Source of the DNA: Niveispirillum irakense DSM 11586
GTDB taxonomy: Bacteria > Pseudomonadota > Alphaproteobacteria > Azospirillales > Azospirillaceae
DNA length: 64,000 bases
Assembly (NCBI RefSeq): GCF_000429645.1
Contig: NZ_KE386933.1
Coordinates: 1-64,000 of the forward strand
Direction: 5' to 3'
The first letter of the stretch is position 1. Each line of letters begins with the position of its first letter. Below the pieces are notes generated by a model. It ran no database searches, had not been told where the DNA came from, and saw nothing but the letters and a program-made list of their open reading frames with translations. The position numbers and the translations under genes are program-made. This document shows, in pieces, positions 21,129 through 30,381 of the stretch.

Positions 21129-22145
21129 GTGATCCAGAAGAACTGGCAGACTCTCGAAAAGCCGAACAAGTTGGAAATCACGCCGGGTAATGACCCGAAG
21201 CGTGAAGCCGTTATCGTCGCCGGCCCGCTGGAGCGTGGCTTTGGCCTGACGCTCGGCAATTCCCTGCGTCGTGTTCTGCTCTCGTCCCTGCAGGGCGCCG
21301 CCGTCACCTCGATCCATATCGATGGTGTGCTGCACGAATTCTCCTCGATCCCCGGCGTCCGCGAGGACGTGACCGACATCGTCCTGAACATCAAGGCGAT
21401 GGCGCTGAAGATGGGTGCTGAAGGCCCGCGCCGCATGCGGCTGCGCGCTGAAGGCCCGTGCAACGTCGTGGCCGGGATGATCGATACCGGTGCCGATATC
21501 GAGGTGCTGGATCCCGATCACCTGATCTGCACGCTGGATGCCGGTGCGCGTCTCAGCATGGAACTGACGGTTCATTCCGGTAAGGGCTATGTCGCCGCTG
21601 CCATGAACCGTCCGGAAGATGCCCCCATCGGCCTGATCCCGGTGGACAGCATCTTCTCGCCCGTGTCCAAGGTCGCCTACAAGGTGGAAAACACCCGCGT
21701 TGGCCAGACCACGGACTATGACAAGCTGCTGCTGACCGTTGAGACTAACGGCGCGGTCACGCCGGAAGACGCGGTGGCCATCGCCGCCCGTATCCTGCAG
21801 GACCAGCTGCAGATGTTCATCAATTTCGAGGAGCCGCAGGCGGCCGTGGCCGAGACGAAGGCGGACGAAATCCCCTTCAACAAGAACCTGCTGCGCAAGG
21901 TGGACGAGCTGGAACTGTCGGTCCGTTCGGCCAACTGCCTCAAGAACGACAATATCGTCTATATCGGCGATCTGGTGCAGAAGACCGAGGCGGAGATGCT
22001 CCGTACCCCGAACTTCGGCCGCAAGTCGCTGAACGAGATCAAGGAAGTGCTGGCCCAGATGGGTCTGCATCTCGGCATGGAAATCCCGAACTGGCCGCCC
22101 GAAAATATCGAGGACCTGGCCAAGCGTCTGGAAGAGCCGTACTGA
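21129..22145 (+). CDS. rpoA: DNA-directed RNA polymerase subunit alpha
   Basis: RNA polymerase alpha (338 aa). The N-terminal dimerisation/assembly domain ([23 protein letters not shown], about residues 35-57) and the C-terminal domain that binds UP elements and activators ([14 protein letters not shown] to [16 protein letters not shown]) are both complete. It starts with GTG. A terminator-like hairpin follows. Confidence 0.98.
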   Translation: MIQKNWQTLEKPNKLEITPGNDPKREAVIVAGPLERGFGLTLGNSLRRVLLSSLQGAAVTSIHIDGVLHEFSSIPGVREDVTDIVLNIKAMALKMGAEGPRRMRLRAEGPCNVVAGMIDTGADIEVLDPDHLICTLDAGARLSMELTVHSGKGYVAAAMNRPEDAPIGLIPVDSIFSPVSKVAYKVENTRVGQTTDYDKLLLTVETNGAVTPEDAVAIAARILQDQLQMFINFEEPQAAVAETKADEIPFNKNLLRKVDELELSVRSANCLKNDNIVYIGDLVQKTEAEMLRTPNFGRKSLNEIKEVLAQMGLHLGMEIPNWPPENIEDLAKRLEEPY

Positions 22146-22157
22146 GCTTGACGTTAC

Positions 22158-22190
22158 GGGCGGAGCCGACTAGGTTCCGCCCCTTGTTTC
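22158..22190 (+). terminator. Terminator-like hairpin between rpoA and rplQ
   Basis: GGGCGGAGCC (22158-22167) pairs with GGTTCCGCCC (22173-22182, one G-U), loop GACTA, followed by CTTGTTTC. It may end or attenuate the rpsM-rpsK-rpoA transcript before rplQ. The T-run is interrupted. Confidence 0.55.
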
Positions 22191-22301
22191 ACTTTGGGCA
22201 TTCCGCCCACCCCCGCCGTACTGGCCCTTTTCGGGTACCGGCGCTTGCGGGGATCGCCATCGGTTCCGCCCCGCGGGGCCATGCTATGAAGGAGAGTACC
22301 C

Positions 22302-22730
22302 ATGCGTCATGGAATGTCCGGGCGTAAGTTCAGCCGCACCACCTCCCACCGTCTGGCCATGTTCTCCAACATGGCGAACGCCCTGATCAAGCACGAGCAG
22401 ATCAAGACCACCCTGCCGAAGGCGAAGGATCTGCGTCCGATCGTCGAAAAGCTGATCACGCTCGGCAAGAAGGGTGGCCTGTCCGCCAAGCGCCAGGCTT
22501 ATGCCGAGCTGCGCGACAATGCCGTTGTGGACAAGCTGTTCACCGTCATCGCCGAGCGCTACAAGGACCGCAACGGTGGTTACACCCGCGTCCTGAAGGC
22601 CGGCTTCCGGTATGGCGACAACGCCCCGATGGCTGTCATCGAGTTCGTTGATCGCGATCTGGCCGCCAAGGGCCAGGATAGCGGCCCGGTCCTGGTGAAG
22701 GACGAGGACGGCGAAGAAGCCGCCGCCTGA
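22302..22730 (+). CDS. rplQ: 50S ribosomal protein L17
   Basis: L17 (142 aa) near the tunnel exit. [34 protein letters not shown] is the family start; the acidic Ala-rich tail is usual in alphaproteobacteria. GAAGGAGAG precedes the ATG. A decayed copy of the last ~65 codons lies antisense at 26315-26503. Confidence 0.98.
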   Translation: MRHGMSGRKFSRTTSHRLAMFSNMANALIKHEQIKTTLPKAKDLRPIVEKLITLGKKGGLSAKRQAYAELRDNAVVDKLFTVIAERYKDRNGGYTRVLKAGFRYGDNAPMAVIEFVDRDLAAKGQDSGPVLVKDEDGEEAAA

Positions 22731-22754
22731 TATCAGGTCAAAAGCCTGACAAGA

Positions 22755-22792
22755 AAAACCCCGCCGGAAGCAATTCCGGCGGGGTTTTTCTT
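22755..22792. terminator. Bidirectional terminator between rplQ and the chemoreceptor gene
   Basis: AAAAACCCCGCCGGAA (22755-22770) pairs perfectly with its complement (22775-22790) around GCAA, with A- and T-runs on the two sides. It serves the convergent genes on both strands. Confidence 0.95.
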
Positions 22793-22818
22793 TCGGCGCG
22801 GTGATCCGGTCAGCTTTG

Positions 22819-24894
22819 TCAGGCCTGCTGAACCTTGGTCAGGAAATTCTCCATCGCACCCTGCAGACTGCTCTGTTCCCGCACCACATCGCCCACCGCT
22901 TCGCTCACTGCCTGAGCAGCGCTACCGGTTTGCTGGCTGGACTGGGCCAATTGGGCGATGGTGCTGGTCACTTCCGCCGTGCCCTGCGCCACCTGCTGCA
23001 CGGAAGAGGAAATCTCCCGGGTAGCCGCCCCTTGCTCCTCCACGGCTGCTGCGATGGCTGATGTTCCCTCGCTGATCCGGCTGATCATATCGGTGATGGA
23101 TTGGATGGCGGTCACGGCGTCTGCTGTCGTCATCTGGATATGCTGAACCTGCTGGGTGATATCTTCCGTCGCGCGTGCAGTCTGCGTGGCGAGGTTTTTC
23201 ACTTCCGCTGCGACAACGGCAAAGCCCTTGCCCGCTTCACCGGCGCGTGCTGCCTCAATTGTCGCGTTGAGCGCCAGCAGGTTGGTCTGTCCGGCGATTT
23301 CGCTGATCAAGCCCACAACGTCACCGATCTTCTGTGCCGCCTCCGTCAAGGCCTCCACTGTGGCGTTGGTGGAAGCGGCCTGACCGGCGGCGGTGCGCGC
23401 CATGTCGGCGCTGGCCGTCACCTGATGGGAAATTTCCGCGATGGAAGCGGAGAGTTCTTCGGTCGCGGCGGCGACGGTTTGCACATTCTGGGAAGTTTCC
23501 TCTGCCGCATTGGAAACCATCCCCGCCTGGGCGCTGGTATCGCTGGCGATGTGGCGCATCGTGCCAGAGGTTTGGTCCAGCGCACCGGAGGCGGCGCTGA
23601 TGGTGCTGAGCGCGGCTTGCGCGGCACCTTCGAATTCACGGCAATAGGTGCGCAAAGCTTCCGCCCGCTGGAGTTCCGCCCTCTGGCGTTCCGCCGCTTC
23701 CTGCTGAAGACGCTGCGCTTCACCAGCGCTGCGGCGCAGGGCTTCCAGTGCGGTGGCAATGGACCCCAACTCGTCCGGATGGCGGGCAGGGGGGACCGGG
23801 ATCGTGTAGTCCTGCCGGGACAGGTGGCCGATTGCTTCCCGCAGTACCATGGTCGGCTGGCTCAATCGGCGTTGGATTGCGAACAGGCCGAACAGCGACA
23901 GGGCGACGGCGGCGGCCAGGCCCAGGAACGTGGTGATCAACACCAGAAGGGCCGATTGCCGCTGGGATTGTGCGTGGTCAACCGACAGGTCCAGCGCGCC
24001 ATAGGCAATGGCAAGGATGCTCTCAAAAGGTTGGTTGCAGGCAGCCGTATAGGCAGCCGCTTCCATGGCTGGCTGGCCGGACCCGTCAAAACGGGCGACC
24101 AACCCATCAATCGTGGCCTGGGCGCGCTCGATATTGGTGCCGGCAAGGCCGATGGCATCACGCAGGGCAACGGGGGTTCCTGGTCGATCGGCAATTTCCC
24201 GCAGCACCTGAAGATCGACACCGTAAGCGCCCCGCCGCACATGCCATTGCCGGGCGGCGTCCGCTGTTAATGGCTTGCTTTCGGTGACGAAGGGGCGGAG
24301 CTGGGAACATTGGGCCCCCATATTGTCGCGCAACCGCCACGCCGCCTCGCGGGTTGTCAGCAGGCTGCCGATAAGCGCGTTGCGCTCCCGCATGTCGCTG
24401 GACAAAGTGGTGGCGGCCTTTTCCATCGCGGTCGATAGCGTCAGCACGGACCGCCGCCAGCCATCCGTGCTGGCGACATCCCGCCCCCCTTTGGGAAGGG
24501 CAAAGAGCGCCTCCACCCTGGCCCATTCCCTGTCCATGGTCTCCAGGTCCGTGGTAATGACCTTTAGCAGATCATCCTTTTCTGCCAGATCGCTATTCTG
24601 AAGCAGGCGCAACGCCTCAGCGACCGCGCTTTTGGCTTCGTCGCGCGTCTTGCTGGCGATGGGGCGCGGGTCGTCCTGGGCGACCAGGGCCGTCTGGACG
24701 CGTGCGATCTGCGCGCGATTTTTGACCACGGCATCGAAAAGGGCCCGGTTGGATTCCGTATCCGCCACAGCACTGCCGGCATTGCTGAAATTTCTCAATG
24801 CCCCGACGGCCAGGGTGCTGGCCGCCAGGAGCAGGCCGCAGAGCATGGTGATCTGCACCGCCATCAGAAGGCGTGACACGGAAGTCCCGAACAT
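22819..24894 (-). CDS. Methyl-accepting chemotaxis protein
   Basis: A 691-aa transmembrane chemoreceptor. TM1 is about residues 8-32, TM2 about 318-343, with a ~285-residue helical periplasmic sensor between; HAMP follows (about 344-395). The cytoplasmic hairpin tip [38 protein letters not shown] occupies about 532-569. There is no C-terminal CheR-docking pentapeptide. Ligand unknown. No che genes are nearby, so it is an orphan receptor. Confidence 0.92.
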   Translation of the reverse strand: MFGTSVSRLLMAVQITMLCGLLLAASTLAVGALRNFSNAGSAVADTESNRALFDAVVKNRAQIARVQTALVAQDDPRPIASKTRDEAKSAVAEALRLLQNSDLAEKDDLLKVITTDLETMDREWARVEALFALPKGGRDVASTDGWRRSVLTLSTAMEKAATTLSSDMRERNALIGSLLTTREAAWRLRDNMGAQCSQLRPFVTESKPLTADAARQWHVRRGAYGVDLQVLREIADRPGTPVALRDAIGLAGTNIERAQATIDGLVARFDGSGQPAMEAAAYTAACNQPFESILAIAYGALDLSVDHAQSQRQSALLVLITTFLGLAAAVALSLFGLFAIQRRLSQPTMVLREAIGHLSRQDYTIPVPPARHPDELGSIATALEALRRSAGEAQRLQQEAAERQRAELQRAEALRTYCREFEGAAQAALSTISAASGALDQTSGTMRHIASDTSAQAGMVSNAAEETSQNVQTVAAATEELSASIAEISHQVTASADMARTAAGQAASTNATVEALTEAAQKIGDVVGLISEIAGQTNLLALNATIEAARAGEAGKGFAVVAAEVKNLATQTARATEDITQQVQHIQMTTADAVTAIQSITDMISRISEGTSAIAAAVEEQGAATREISSSVQQVAQGTAEVTSTIAQLAQSSQQTGSAAQAVSEAVGDVVREQSSLQGAMENFLTKVQQA

Positions 24895-25039
24895 GTGCCC
24901 CCCAAGGTATGTTGCCGCCCCTGGAAACAGGGGTGTTGGCTATCCCATACTTATTGCTGGCAGAGATGCCGACAACGTGGACCCATATAGCCTGACGGTC
25001 ATGACCGGCGCGTGACAGCCGGGTGACCTGCGCTCGCTT

Positions 25040-26194
25040 CTATCCGATCGAACTGTATAGCGGTTGCCGCAGAAGCCAGCTTGCACGGCTGCGTACTGAA
25101 GCGGCCTTATCCATCATTGCCAAACTGCGCAGTTGGTCGACAGGAATGATCAAAACGGGCTCCCGTATCGCAGCATCTAGCGCAATACGACGTACACAAG
25201 CCGCGCGATCAAAAATTGCCTGCTGTATCAATTCACGACGGGGCGCTGGTATTATGGTCAGGGGCCGTTCGACCATGTCCGGCACCAGCATGTACCGGCC
25301 CATGGTTTTATCGACCCATTGCCTTCGCAATCCCACCGTATAATAGGCCACACCTGATAAGAGACAGCGCAGGGCGACCGCGCGCACAGCAGGCTGCTTC
25401 GCTGTCCTCGCCAGTGCGGGCAGATGTGCATCAATCTCTGGTGAGATGATGAGTCTGCGTAGGAGAACACCACTTGGACCTTGCTGGCGTGCGGCGAGCT
25501 GGTCGACGGCAACACCAAAAATTCCTGCCCCATTAAAGTGCTCTATCAATGACGGGCCTGTCTCACGCCAAGCGGATCGGCGGGGCAGTGTGGCAAGTGC
25601 GCCGAGGAATCCTTCCGCCATAATGGCGTGGTCGGTGATCTTTGTTATCCGTTGGAGGCAGGCTCGCGCTTCTTCCCGGACGGCAGGAACCCAGTCCAGA
25701 AGTCGATACAACAGAATATGAACCAGAAGCGGGCTGGATAACGGGGCCGTGGCGGAACGTAGTGCCGCCTGACGGACATAGCCATCGCGGCTAAGTGAAC
25801 AAAGCAGTGCAAAGGTAGAGTGTTGCTTCCATAAAGGTATTAGGACACTTCCAAGATAACGCTGCCATTCTGTCGCGGAAAGAGAGTGCCCACCTGGGAA
25901 ATGAAAATGCCAAACGATGCCGCGCTGGATGATCGGGGCGACGCTGCACGGCAAATCATTAACAATTTCCTCAAGTTCAACAAGACCCTCCGCAAGTGAT
26001 GCGTGTGCGTCAAAATCTAGCTCTCTAAGGGTCCTTACGGGGGGGAGTAGAAATCTGACTAGCCGCTGCCCCATACTAGGCGCCAGCGAATGCGCTACCC
26101 TTGGTAGCAAATTCGTTGCGGTGGCAACGCATTCGTAGAGTCTACGAACCTGAGTGAGCAGATCGGCTTTAGGTGGCATGGCCTTGACGAGCAT
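25040..26194 (-). CDS. Unrecognised helical-repeat-like protein
   Basis: About 384 aa from the ATG at 26194 (a TTG at 26236 and an ATG at 26179 are alternatives; GAGGA lies 11 nt before 26194). The sequence is a run of amphipathic helices of roughly 35-40 residue period (for example SRDGYVRQAALRSAT, VPAVREEARACLQRITK, DRAACVRRIALDAAIREP, DKAASVRSRASWLL), which resembles HEAT-type repeats. No catalytic motif, signal or membrane segment. Base composition is visibly lower in GC and codons are less biased than in neighbours, suggesting acquired DNA. No function can be assigned. Confidence 0.6.
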   Translation of the reverse strand: MLVKAMPPKADLLTQVRRLYECVATATNLLPRVAHSLAPSMGQRLVRFLLPPVRTLRELDFDAHASLAEGLVELEEIVNDLPCSVAPIIQRGIVWHFHFPGGHSLSATEWQRYLGSVLIPLWKQHSTFALLCSLSRDGYVRQAALRSATAPLSSPLLVHILLYRLLDWVPAVREEARACLQRITKITDHAIMAEGFLGALATLPRRSAWRETGPSLIEHFNGAGIFGVAVDQLAARQQGPSGVLLRRLIISPEIDAHLPALARTAKQPAVRAVALRCLLSGVAYYTVGLRRQWVDKTMGRYMLVPDMVERPLTIIPAPRRELIQQAIFDRAACVRRIALDAAIREPVLIIPVDQLRSLAMMDKAASVRSRASWLLRQPLYSSIG

Positions 26195-26314
26195 TCCTGA
26201 TAAAGTCCTCAATTCGACAGCGCACCGTCTGCTCAATGATGTCGGGTCTGCGTAAAAAAAATCAGTAGGATTCTAGCCGGCAGCGCTTTTAATTTTTCAA
26301 CCAGACACCTGCAA

Positions 26315-26503
26315 TCAGGCGCGGCTTCTTCGCCAAGATCGTCACTCACCAAACCTTGCCCTCGGCGGCCAGATCGGAGCACGAACTCGATGACAGCCAT
26401 TGTGACGTGGTTGCCATGACGGGAAGCCCATCTTCAGGACGCGGGTGTAACTCGCATTACAGTCCTTTGAATGCACGGCGATGAGGGTGAACAGCTTGTT
26501 CAC
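26315..26503 (-). pseudogene. rplQ: Decayed duplicate of the 3' part of rplQ (L17)
   Basis: Read on the minus strand, this stretch aligns with the last ~65 codons of rplQ. Frame 1 gives KLFTLIAVHSKDCN then YTRVLKMGF against [14 protein letters not shown] and YTRVLKAGF in L17; after a +1 shift MAVIEFV is identical; after further indels come GQGLV, a DDLGEEAAP stretch and the stop. Similarity runs slightly past the stop. At least three frameshifts and no L17 N-terminus make it a non-functional relic. It lies 220 nt upstream of, and opposite to, the second EF-G gene. Confidence 0.8.
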
Positions 26504-26533
26504 ACGCGCTTACCCGTCATGCCATATCCCCCC

Positions 26534-26562
26534 TTGGCATCTGGGCCCATCCGCGCTAAATA
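26534..26562 (+). promoter_or_regulatory. Promoter of the second EF-G gene
   Basis: TTGGCA (26534-26539), a 17-nt spacer and TAAATA (26557-26562) match sigma-70 promoters well. Transcription would start near 26569, right at the foot of the hairpin that follows. Confidence 0.6.
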
Positions 26563-26569
26563 GGCCGCC

Positions 26570-26615
26570 ACCGGGGAACCGAGGCGCTTGGCGCTGACGG
26601 CACCCCGGTTTTTTT
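26570..26615 (+). terminator. Intrinsic terminator in the fusA leader (candidate attenuator)
   Basis: ACCGGGG (26570-26576) pairs with CCCCGGT (26603-26609); inside, CCG/CGG and GCGC/GCGC add pairs around a TTG loop; seven T follow (26609-26615). No gene on this strand ends here: it lies between the promoter and start codon of the EF-G gene. A second T7 run occurs at 26690-26696. Together they suggest conditional termination in the leader. Confidence 0.65.
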
Positions 26616-26726
26616 CGTGCGGGTATGGTTTGCCTACGTGGATCGGCCCGCCTTCCGAACACCTGACCTCACCACGCCGGGTCGGTTGATTTTTTTCACA
26701 CGACGCTGGACGACGGAGCCCTTCTT

Positions 26727-28868
26727 ATGCCCCGCACTACCCCGCTTTCTGATATTCGGAATATCGGCATCATCGCCCACGTCGATGCCGGCAAGACGAC
26801 CACGACTGAGCGCATCCTTTACTATACCGGTCGTAAGCACACGATCATCGACGTTCATGATACCAAGGATCTGAAGACGTCGACGACGACCGACTATATG
26901 GAGCAGGAACAGAAGCGCGGCATCACGATCCAGTCGGCGGCCGTTTCCTGCTTCTGGAAGGGCAAGAAGATCAACGTCATCGACACCCCGGGCCACGTGG
27001 ACTTCACCATTGAGGTGAACCGTAGCTTGCGCGTGCTCGACGGCGCGGTCGTGGTGTTTGACGGTGTGGCCGGCGTTGAGCCGCAGACCGAGACCAACTG
27101 GCGCCTCGCGGACAACTACAAAGTGCCGCGCATGTGCTATGTCAACAAGATGGACCGCTCGGGCGCCAACTTCCGCCGCACGGTGAAGATGGTCGTTGAC
27201 CGTCTGGGCTCCCGCCCCATCTGCTTGCAGATGCCGATCGGTTCGGAAGATGACTTCCACGGCATCGTCGACCTTGTTGAGATGAAGGCTTATGTCTGGT
27301 TCTCCGAGGAGAAGGACAGCAAGTGGGAAATCTGGGACGTTACGGATGATCTGGCTGACAAGCTGAAGATCACCAACGCCTATGACCGCGAGTTGCTGTC
27401 CCAGTACAAGCAGTATCGTCAGGATCTGGTCGAAGCCTGCGTGGAGCAGGACGACGCCGCCATGGAAGCCTATCTGGAAGGCACCGAGCCGGACGCCGAC
27501 AAGCTCCGCGAGTGCATCCGTAAGGCCACCCTGTCCGGCGCCTTCGTGCCGGTGCTGTGCGGTTCTTCGTACAAGAACAAGGGTGTGCAGCAGTTGCTGG
27601 ACGCTGTTGTGTGGTACCTGCCCGCTCCGACCGACGTGGAAGCCATCAAGACGGTGGATCCCGATGGTAACCCGAACGGCGAGCGTATCTGCTCCGATGA
27701 AGAGCCGTTCTCGGGTCTTGCCTTCAAGGTGCTGAACGACAAGTACGGTTCGCTGACTTTCGTGCGCGTCTATTCGGGCGTTGTCACCAAGGGCACCCAG
27801 CTGCTGAACACCACCCGTGGCAAGCGCGAGCGTATCGGCCGTATCGTGGAAATGTTCGCCAAGGACACCAACGATCTGGAAGAATGCCGCGCCGGTGACA
27901 TCGTTGCCTTCGTGTCGCTGGCTGAAACCGATACCGGTGATACGCTGTGCGATGCCACCGCCCCGGTGGTGCTGGAGCGTATGCGTTTCCCCGAGCCCGT
28001 GATCTCCGTCTCCATCGAGCCGAAGAACCGTGGCGACCAGGACAAGTTCGGCGCCGCCATCGGCAAGATGGTCCGCGCGGATCCGTCCCTGCGTCTGGAA
28101 ACCGATCGCGAAACCGGTCAGACCCTGCTGCGCGGCATGGGCGAACTGCACCTGGAAGTGACCCTGGACCGTGTCCGCACCGAATATGGTGTGGAAGGCG
28201 TCATGGGCCGTCCGCAGGTGGCTTATCGCGAGTCGATCACCCGTCCGGTCACGCACATCTATACCCACAAGAAGCAGACCGGCGGTTCGGGCCAGTTCGC
28301 TGAAGTGAAGATCATTTTCGAGCCGAAGGAACGCGGTGAGGGTTACGAGTTCGTCGACCAGGTGGTCGGCGGTACCGTGCCGCGCGAATACATCCCCTCG
28401 GTCGATAAGGGCCTGCAGATGCAGAAGGAAGACGGTGTCATCGCCGGCTATCCGACTGTGGACTTCAAGGCCACCCTGATCGACGGTAAGTACCACGACG
28501 TCGACTCGAACGCCCTGACGTTCGAAATCGCCGCCAAGGCCTGCTTCCGCGAAGCCATGAAGCTGGCCGGTCCGGTTCTGCTGGAACCGATCATGAAGGT
28601 CGAAGTGGTGGTTCCGGAAGATTATCTGGGTGACGTGATCGGTGACGTGAACCGTCGTCGTGGCACGATCCTGGGTCAGCTGGAGCGTGGCAACAACATC
28701 GCCGTTGAAGCCCATGTGCCGCTGTCCGACATGTTTGGCTATATCGGCCAGCTGCGCGGCATGACCTCCGGTCGCGGTTCGTTCACGATGGAATTCTCGC
28801 ACTATGATCCGGTGCCGAGGAACGTCGCTGACGAAATCGTTGCCAAGCAGGGCAAGAACAACGGCTGA
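26727..28868 (+). CDS. fusA: Elongation factor G, second copy (spirochaete/mitochondrial-like subtype)
   Basis: A 713-aa EF-G with all GTPase motifs ([26 protein letters not shown]). It differs from the str copy in switch I, which has the longer [19 protein letters not shown] and then GITIQSAA where EFG I has GITITSAA; the IQSAA form is typical of mitochondrial EF-G1 and spirochaete-type spdEFG1. The domain IV loop is canonical ([11 protein letters not shown], 28266-28298). Arg codons are nearly all CGC/CGT, indicating high expression. It stands alone with its own promoter and terminators. It is probably the main or a co-equal EF-G; TetM-like identity is unlikely. Confidence 0.93.
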   Translation: MPRTTPLSDIRNIGIIAHVDAGKTTTTERILYYTGRKHTIIDVHDTKDLKTSTTTDYMEQEQKRGITIQSAAVSCFWKGKKINVIDTPGHVDFTIEVNRSLRVLDGAVVVFDGVAGVEPQTETNWRLADNYKVPRMCYVNKMDRSGANFRRTVKMVVDRLGSRPICLQMPIGSEDDFHGIVDLVEMKAYVWFSEEKDSKWEIWDVTDDLADKLKITNAYDRELLSQYKQYRQDLVEACVEQDDAAMEAYLEGTEPDADKLRECIRKATLSGAFVPVLCGSSYKNKGVQQLLDAVVWYLPAPTDVEAIKTVDPDGNPNGERICSDEEPFSGLAFKVLNDKYGSLTFVRVYSGVVTKGTQLLNTTRGKRERIGRIVEMFAKDTNDLEECRAGDIVAFVSLAETDTGDTLCDATAPVVLERMRFPEPVISVSIEPKNRGDQDKFGAAIGKMVRADPSLRLETDRETGQTLLRGMGELHLEVTLDRVRTEYGVEGVMGRPQVAYRESITRPVTHIYTHKKQTGGSGQFAEVKIIFEPKERGEGYEFVDQVVGGTVPREYIPSVDKGLQMQKEDGVIAGYPTVDFKATLIDGKYHDVDSNALTFEIAAKACFREAMKLAGPVLLEPIMKVEVVVPEDYLGDVIGDVNRRRGTILGQLERGNNIAVEAHVPLSDMFGYIGQLRGMTSGRGSFTMEFSHYDPVPRNVADEIVAKQGKNNG

Positions 28869-28890
28869 TTTCCGGCTGTTGGTTGAGTTG

Positions 28891-28925
28891 GAAAGCGGCC
28901 GTCCCGAAAGGGGCGGCCGTTTTTC
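28891..28925 (+). terminator. Intrinsic terminator after the second EF-G gene
   Basis: AAAGCGGCCGTCCC (28891 onward) pairs, with two G-U pairs, with GGGGCGGCCGTTTT around a GAAA loop, ending in TTTTTCTTT. It separates fusA from the EamA transporter gene. Confidence 0.9.
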
Positions 28926-28957
28926 TTTGGATATTCAGGTCTGAAAAGCGGTTCCCC

Positions 28958-29815
28958 ATGATCGACAAGCTTGCCCCCGCCCTGTTCGTGCTGCTGTGGA
29001 GCACTGGCTTCATCGGCGGCAAGCTGGGTCTGCCCCATGCGGAGCCATTGACCTTTCTGCTGTGGCGGATGGCCCTGGTGGCCGTGCTGCTGATGGCACT
29101 GGCAGTTTGGACCCGCGCGCCCTGGCCGGCTACAAGGCGGGAGGCAGGGCACATCGCCCTGGCCGGGCTGCTGGTTCATGGCGCCTATCTGGGGGGCGTG
29201 TTCGGTGCCATCCATCATGGTCTGCCGGCGGGAACGGTCGCGCTGATTGTTGGCCTGCAGCCGGTATTGACGGCCCTGGTGGCCGGTCCGCTATTGGGGG
29301 AACGGATCCGGCCGCTGCAATGGCTGGGGCTGGGCCTGGGCTTGCTGGGCGTTGCGGCTGTGGTGGGGGAGAAGCTGGCGCTGCGCAATGGCGATGGCTG
29401 GTCACTGATTCTGGCCGGCATCGCCCTTCTCGGCATCACGGCTGGCACGCTCTACCAGAAGAGTTTCTGCACCGGCATGGATCTGCGCAGCGGCACGGCC
29501 ATCCAATATGCCGCCACTGGCACCCTGTTCGCCGTGCTGGCCCCCTGGATGGAGACGATGCAAGTCGATTGGACCTGGGACTTCATCTTCGCCCTGGGCT
29601 GGCTGTGCCTTGTCCTGTCGGTCGGCGCCATCTTCCTGCTGTTCATGCTGATCAAGCGGGGGGCGGCGTCACGGGTGGCAAGCCTGTTCTATCTGACCCC
29701 TCCGGTCACCGCCCTTATGGGCTGGGCCTTGTTCGGGGAGACGCTGGGGCCGCTGGCGCTGGCCGGCATGGCGGTGACGGCTGGGGGCGTGGCCCTGGTG
29801 TTGCGGCGGGGATGA
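28958..29815 (+). CDS. EamA/DMT-family transporter
   Basis: A 285-aa inner-membrane protein with about ten hydrophobic helices in two repeats (about residues 5-138 and 150-284), the EamA drug/metabolite exporter layout. LWSTGFIGGKLGLPHAEPLTFLLWRM and the C-terminal TPPVTALMGWALFGETLGP are typical. The ATG at 28958 is used because the terminator of the preceding gene covers the upstream open frame. Substrate unknown. Confidence 0.88.
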   Translation: MIDKLAPALFVLLWSTGFIGGKLGLPHAEPLTFLLWRMALVAVLLMALAVWTRAPWPATRREAGHIALAGLLVHGAYLGGVFGAIHHGLPAGTVALIVGLQPVLTALVAGPLLGERIRPLQWLGLGLGLLGVAAVVGEKLALRNGDGWSLILAGIALLGITAGTLYQKSFCTGMDLRSGTAIQYAATGTLFAVLAPWMETMQVDWTWDFIFALGWLCLVLSVGAIFLLFMLIKRGAASRVASLFYLTPPVTALMGWALFGETLGPLALAGMAVTAGGVALVLRRG

Positions 29816-29844
29816 GCTATCCCCCTTGACTGGTTGCACTTATT

Positions 29845-29883
29845 CCTGTACCGATCGGTAAAATTTTTACTGATCGGTACAGG
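29845..29883. promoter_or_regulatory. 39-bp palindromic operator upstream of the HPP-tetR pair
   Basis: Two 19-bp arms (29845-29863 and 29865-29883) flank one central T and differ at one position. Each arm contains the smaller palindrome core ACCGATCGGT or TGATCGGT, typical of TetR-family sites. TTGCAC (29834-29839) and TAAAAT (29859-29864) suggest the promoter lies under it. Autoregulation by the TetR protein at 30381 is the simplest reading. Confidence 0.8.
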
Positions 29884-29892
29884 TGAGGTTTC

Positions 29893-30381
29893 ATGCGCCA
29901 TTTCATCTCCCGTCATCAGCCGACCCAGCCCTGGCGTGTGACATTCCTTTCCGGCCTGGGCGGCCTGCTGGCAATCGGCTGTGTTGCGGCTTTTTCCGCC
30001 TTCATGCAGGCGCCCCTGCTGATTGCGCCCTTTGGGGCCAGTTGTGTGCTTCTGTTCGCAGCACCGTACAGCCCGCTGTCACAGCCGGCCCATGTTGTCG
30101 GCGGGCATGTCCTGGCTACGGCTGTGGCGCTGGTCATGCATGCTCTCCTGCCCAATCAATGGTGGGCGGTGGCGCTGGCGGTTGGCCTCGCTATTGCCCT
30201 GATGGGCGCGCTGCGGGTGACACACCCGCCGGCCGGCGCCGATCCGCTGCTGGTTTTCGCCCTGTCGCCGGGGCCGGACTTCCTGGTTATGCCGGTTTTG
30301 CTGGGCGCTTGTACCCTTGTTGCCATCGCGGTGATGTTCCACCGCGCCAGTGGCGTGACATACCCGCTGCGGCCCGCCTGA
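29893..30381 (+). CDS. HPP-family membrane protein
   Basis: A 162-aa protein with four to five hydrophobic helices and the signature THPPAGADPLL near residue 110 that names the HPP family. Some family members have been linked to nitrite transport in plastids and cyanobacteria, but bacterial roles are mostly unknown. The ATG is 10 nt after the palindromic operator. Its stop overlaps the ATG of the TetR gene by one base, so the two are co-expressed. Confidence 0.85.
   Translation: MRHFISRHQPTQPWRVTFLSGLGGLLAIGCVAAFSAFMQAPLLIAPFGASCVLLFAAPYSPLSQPAHVVGGHVLATAVALVMHALLPNQWWAVALAVGLAIALMGALRVTHPPAGADPLLVFALSPGPDFLVMPVLLGACTLVAIAVMFHRASGVTYPLRPA

Noticed and set aside
23101-24270. Plus-strand open frame opposite the chemoreceptor gene
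   Set aside because: Gly/Arg-rich shadow of the strongly supported methyl-accepting protein on the minus strand.
26233-26400. 55-codon minus-strand frame starting MAVIEFV
   Set aside because: It is one frame of the decayed rplQ copy, without a ribosome binding site, so it is reported as part of the pseudogene.
26727-28868. Second EF-G read as a TetM-like ribosomal protection protein
   Set aside because: Full EF-G G domain, canonical domain IV loop and EF-G length; TetM-type domain IV loops are not present.
29883-30380. Extended start for the TetR gene in the frame through the HPP gene
   Set aside because: The upstream part does not resemble TetR proteins, and the ATG at 30381, coupled to the HPP stop, gives a normal-length regulator.
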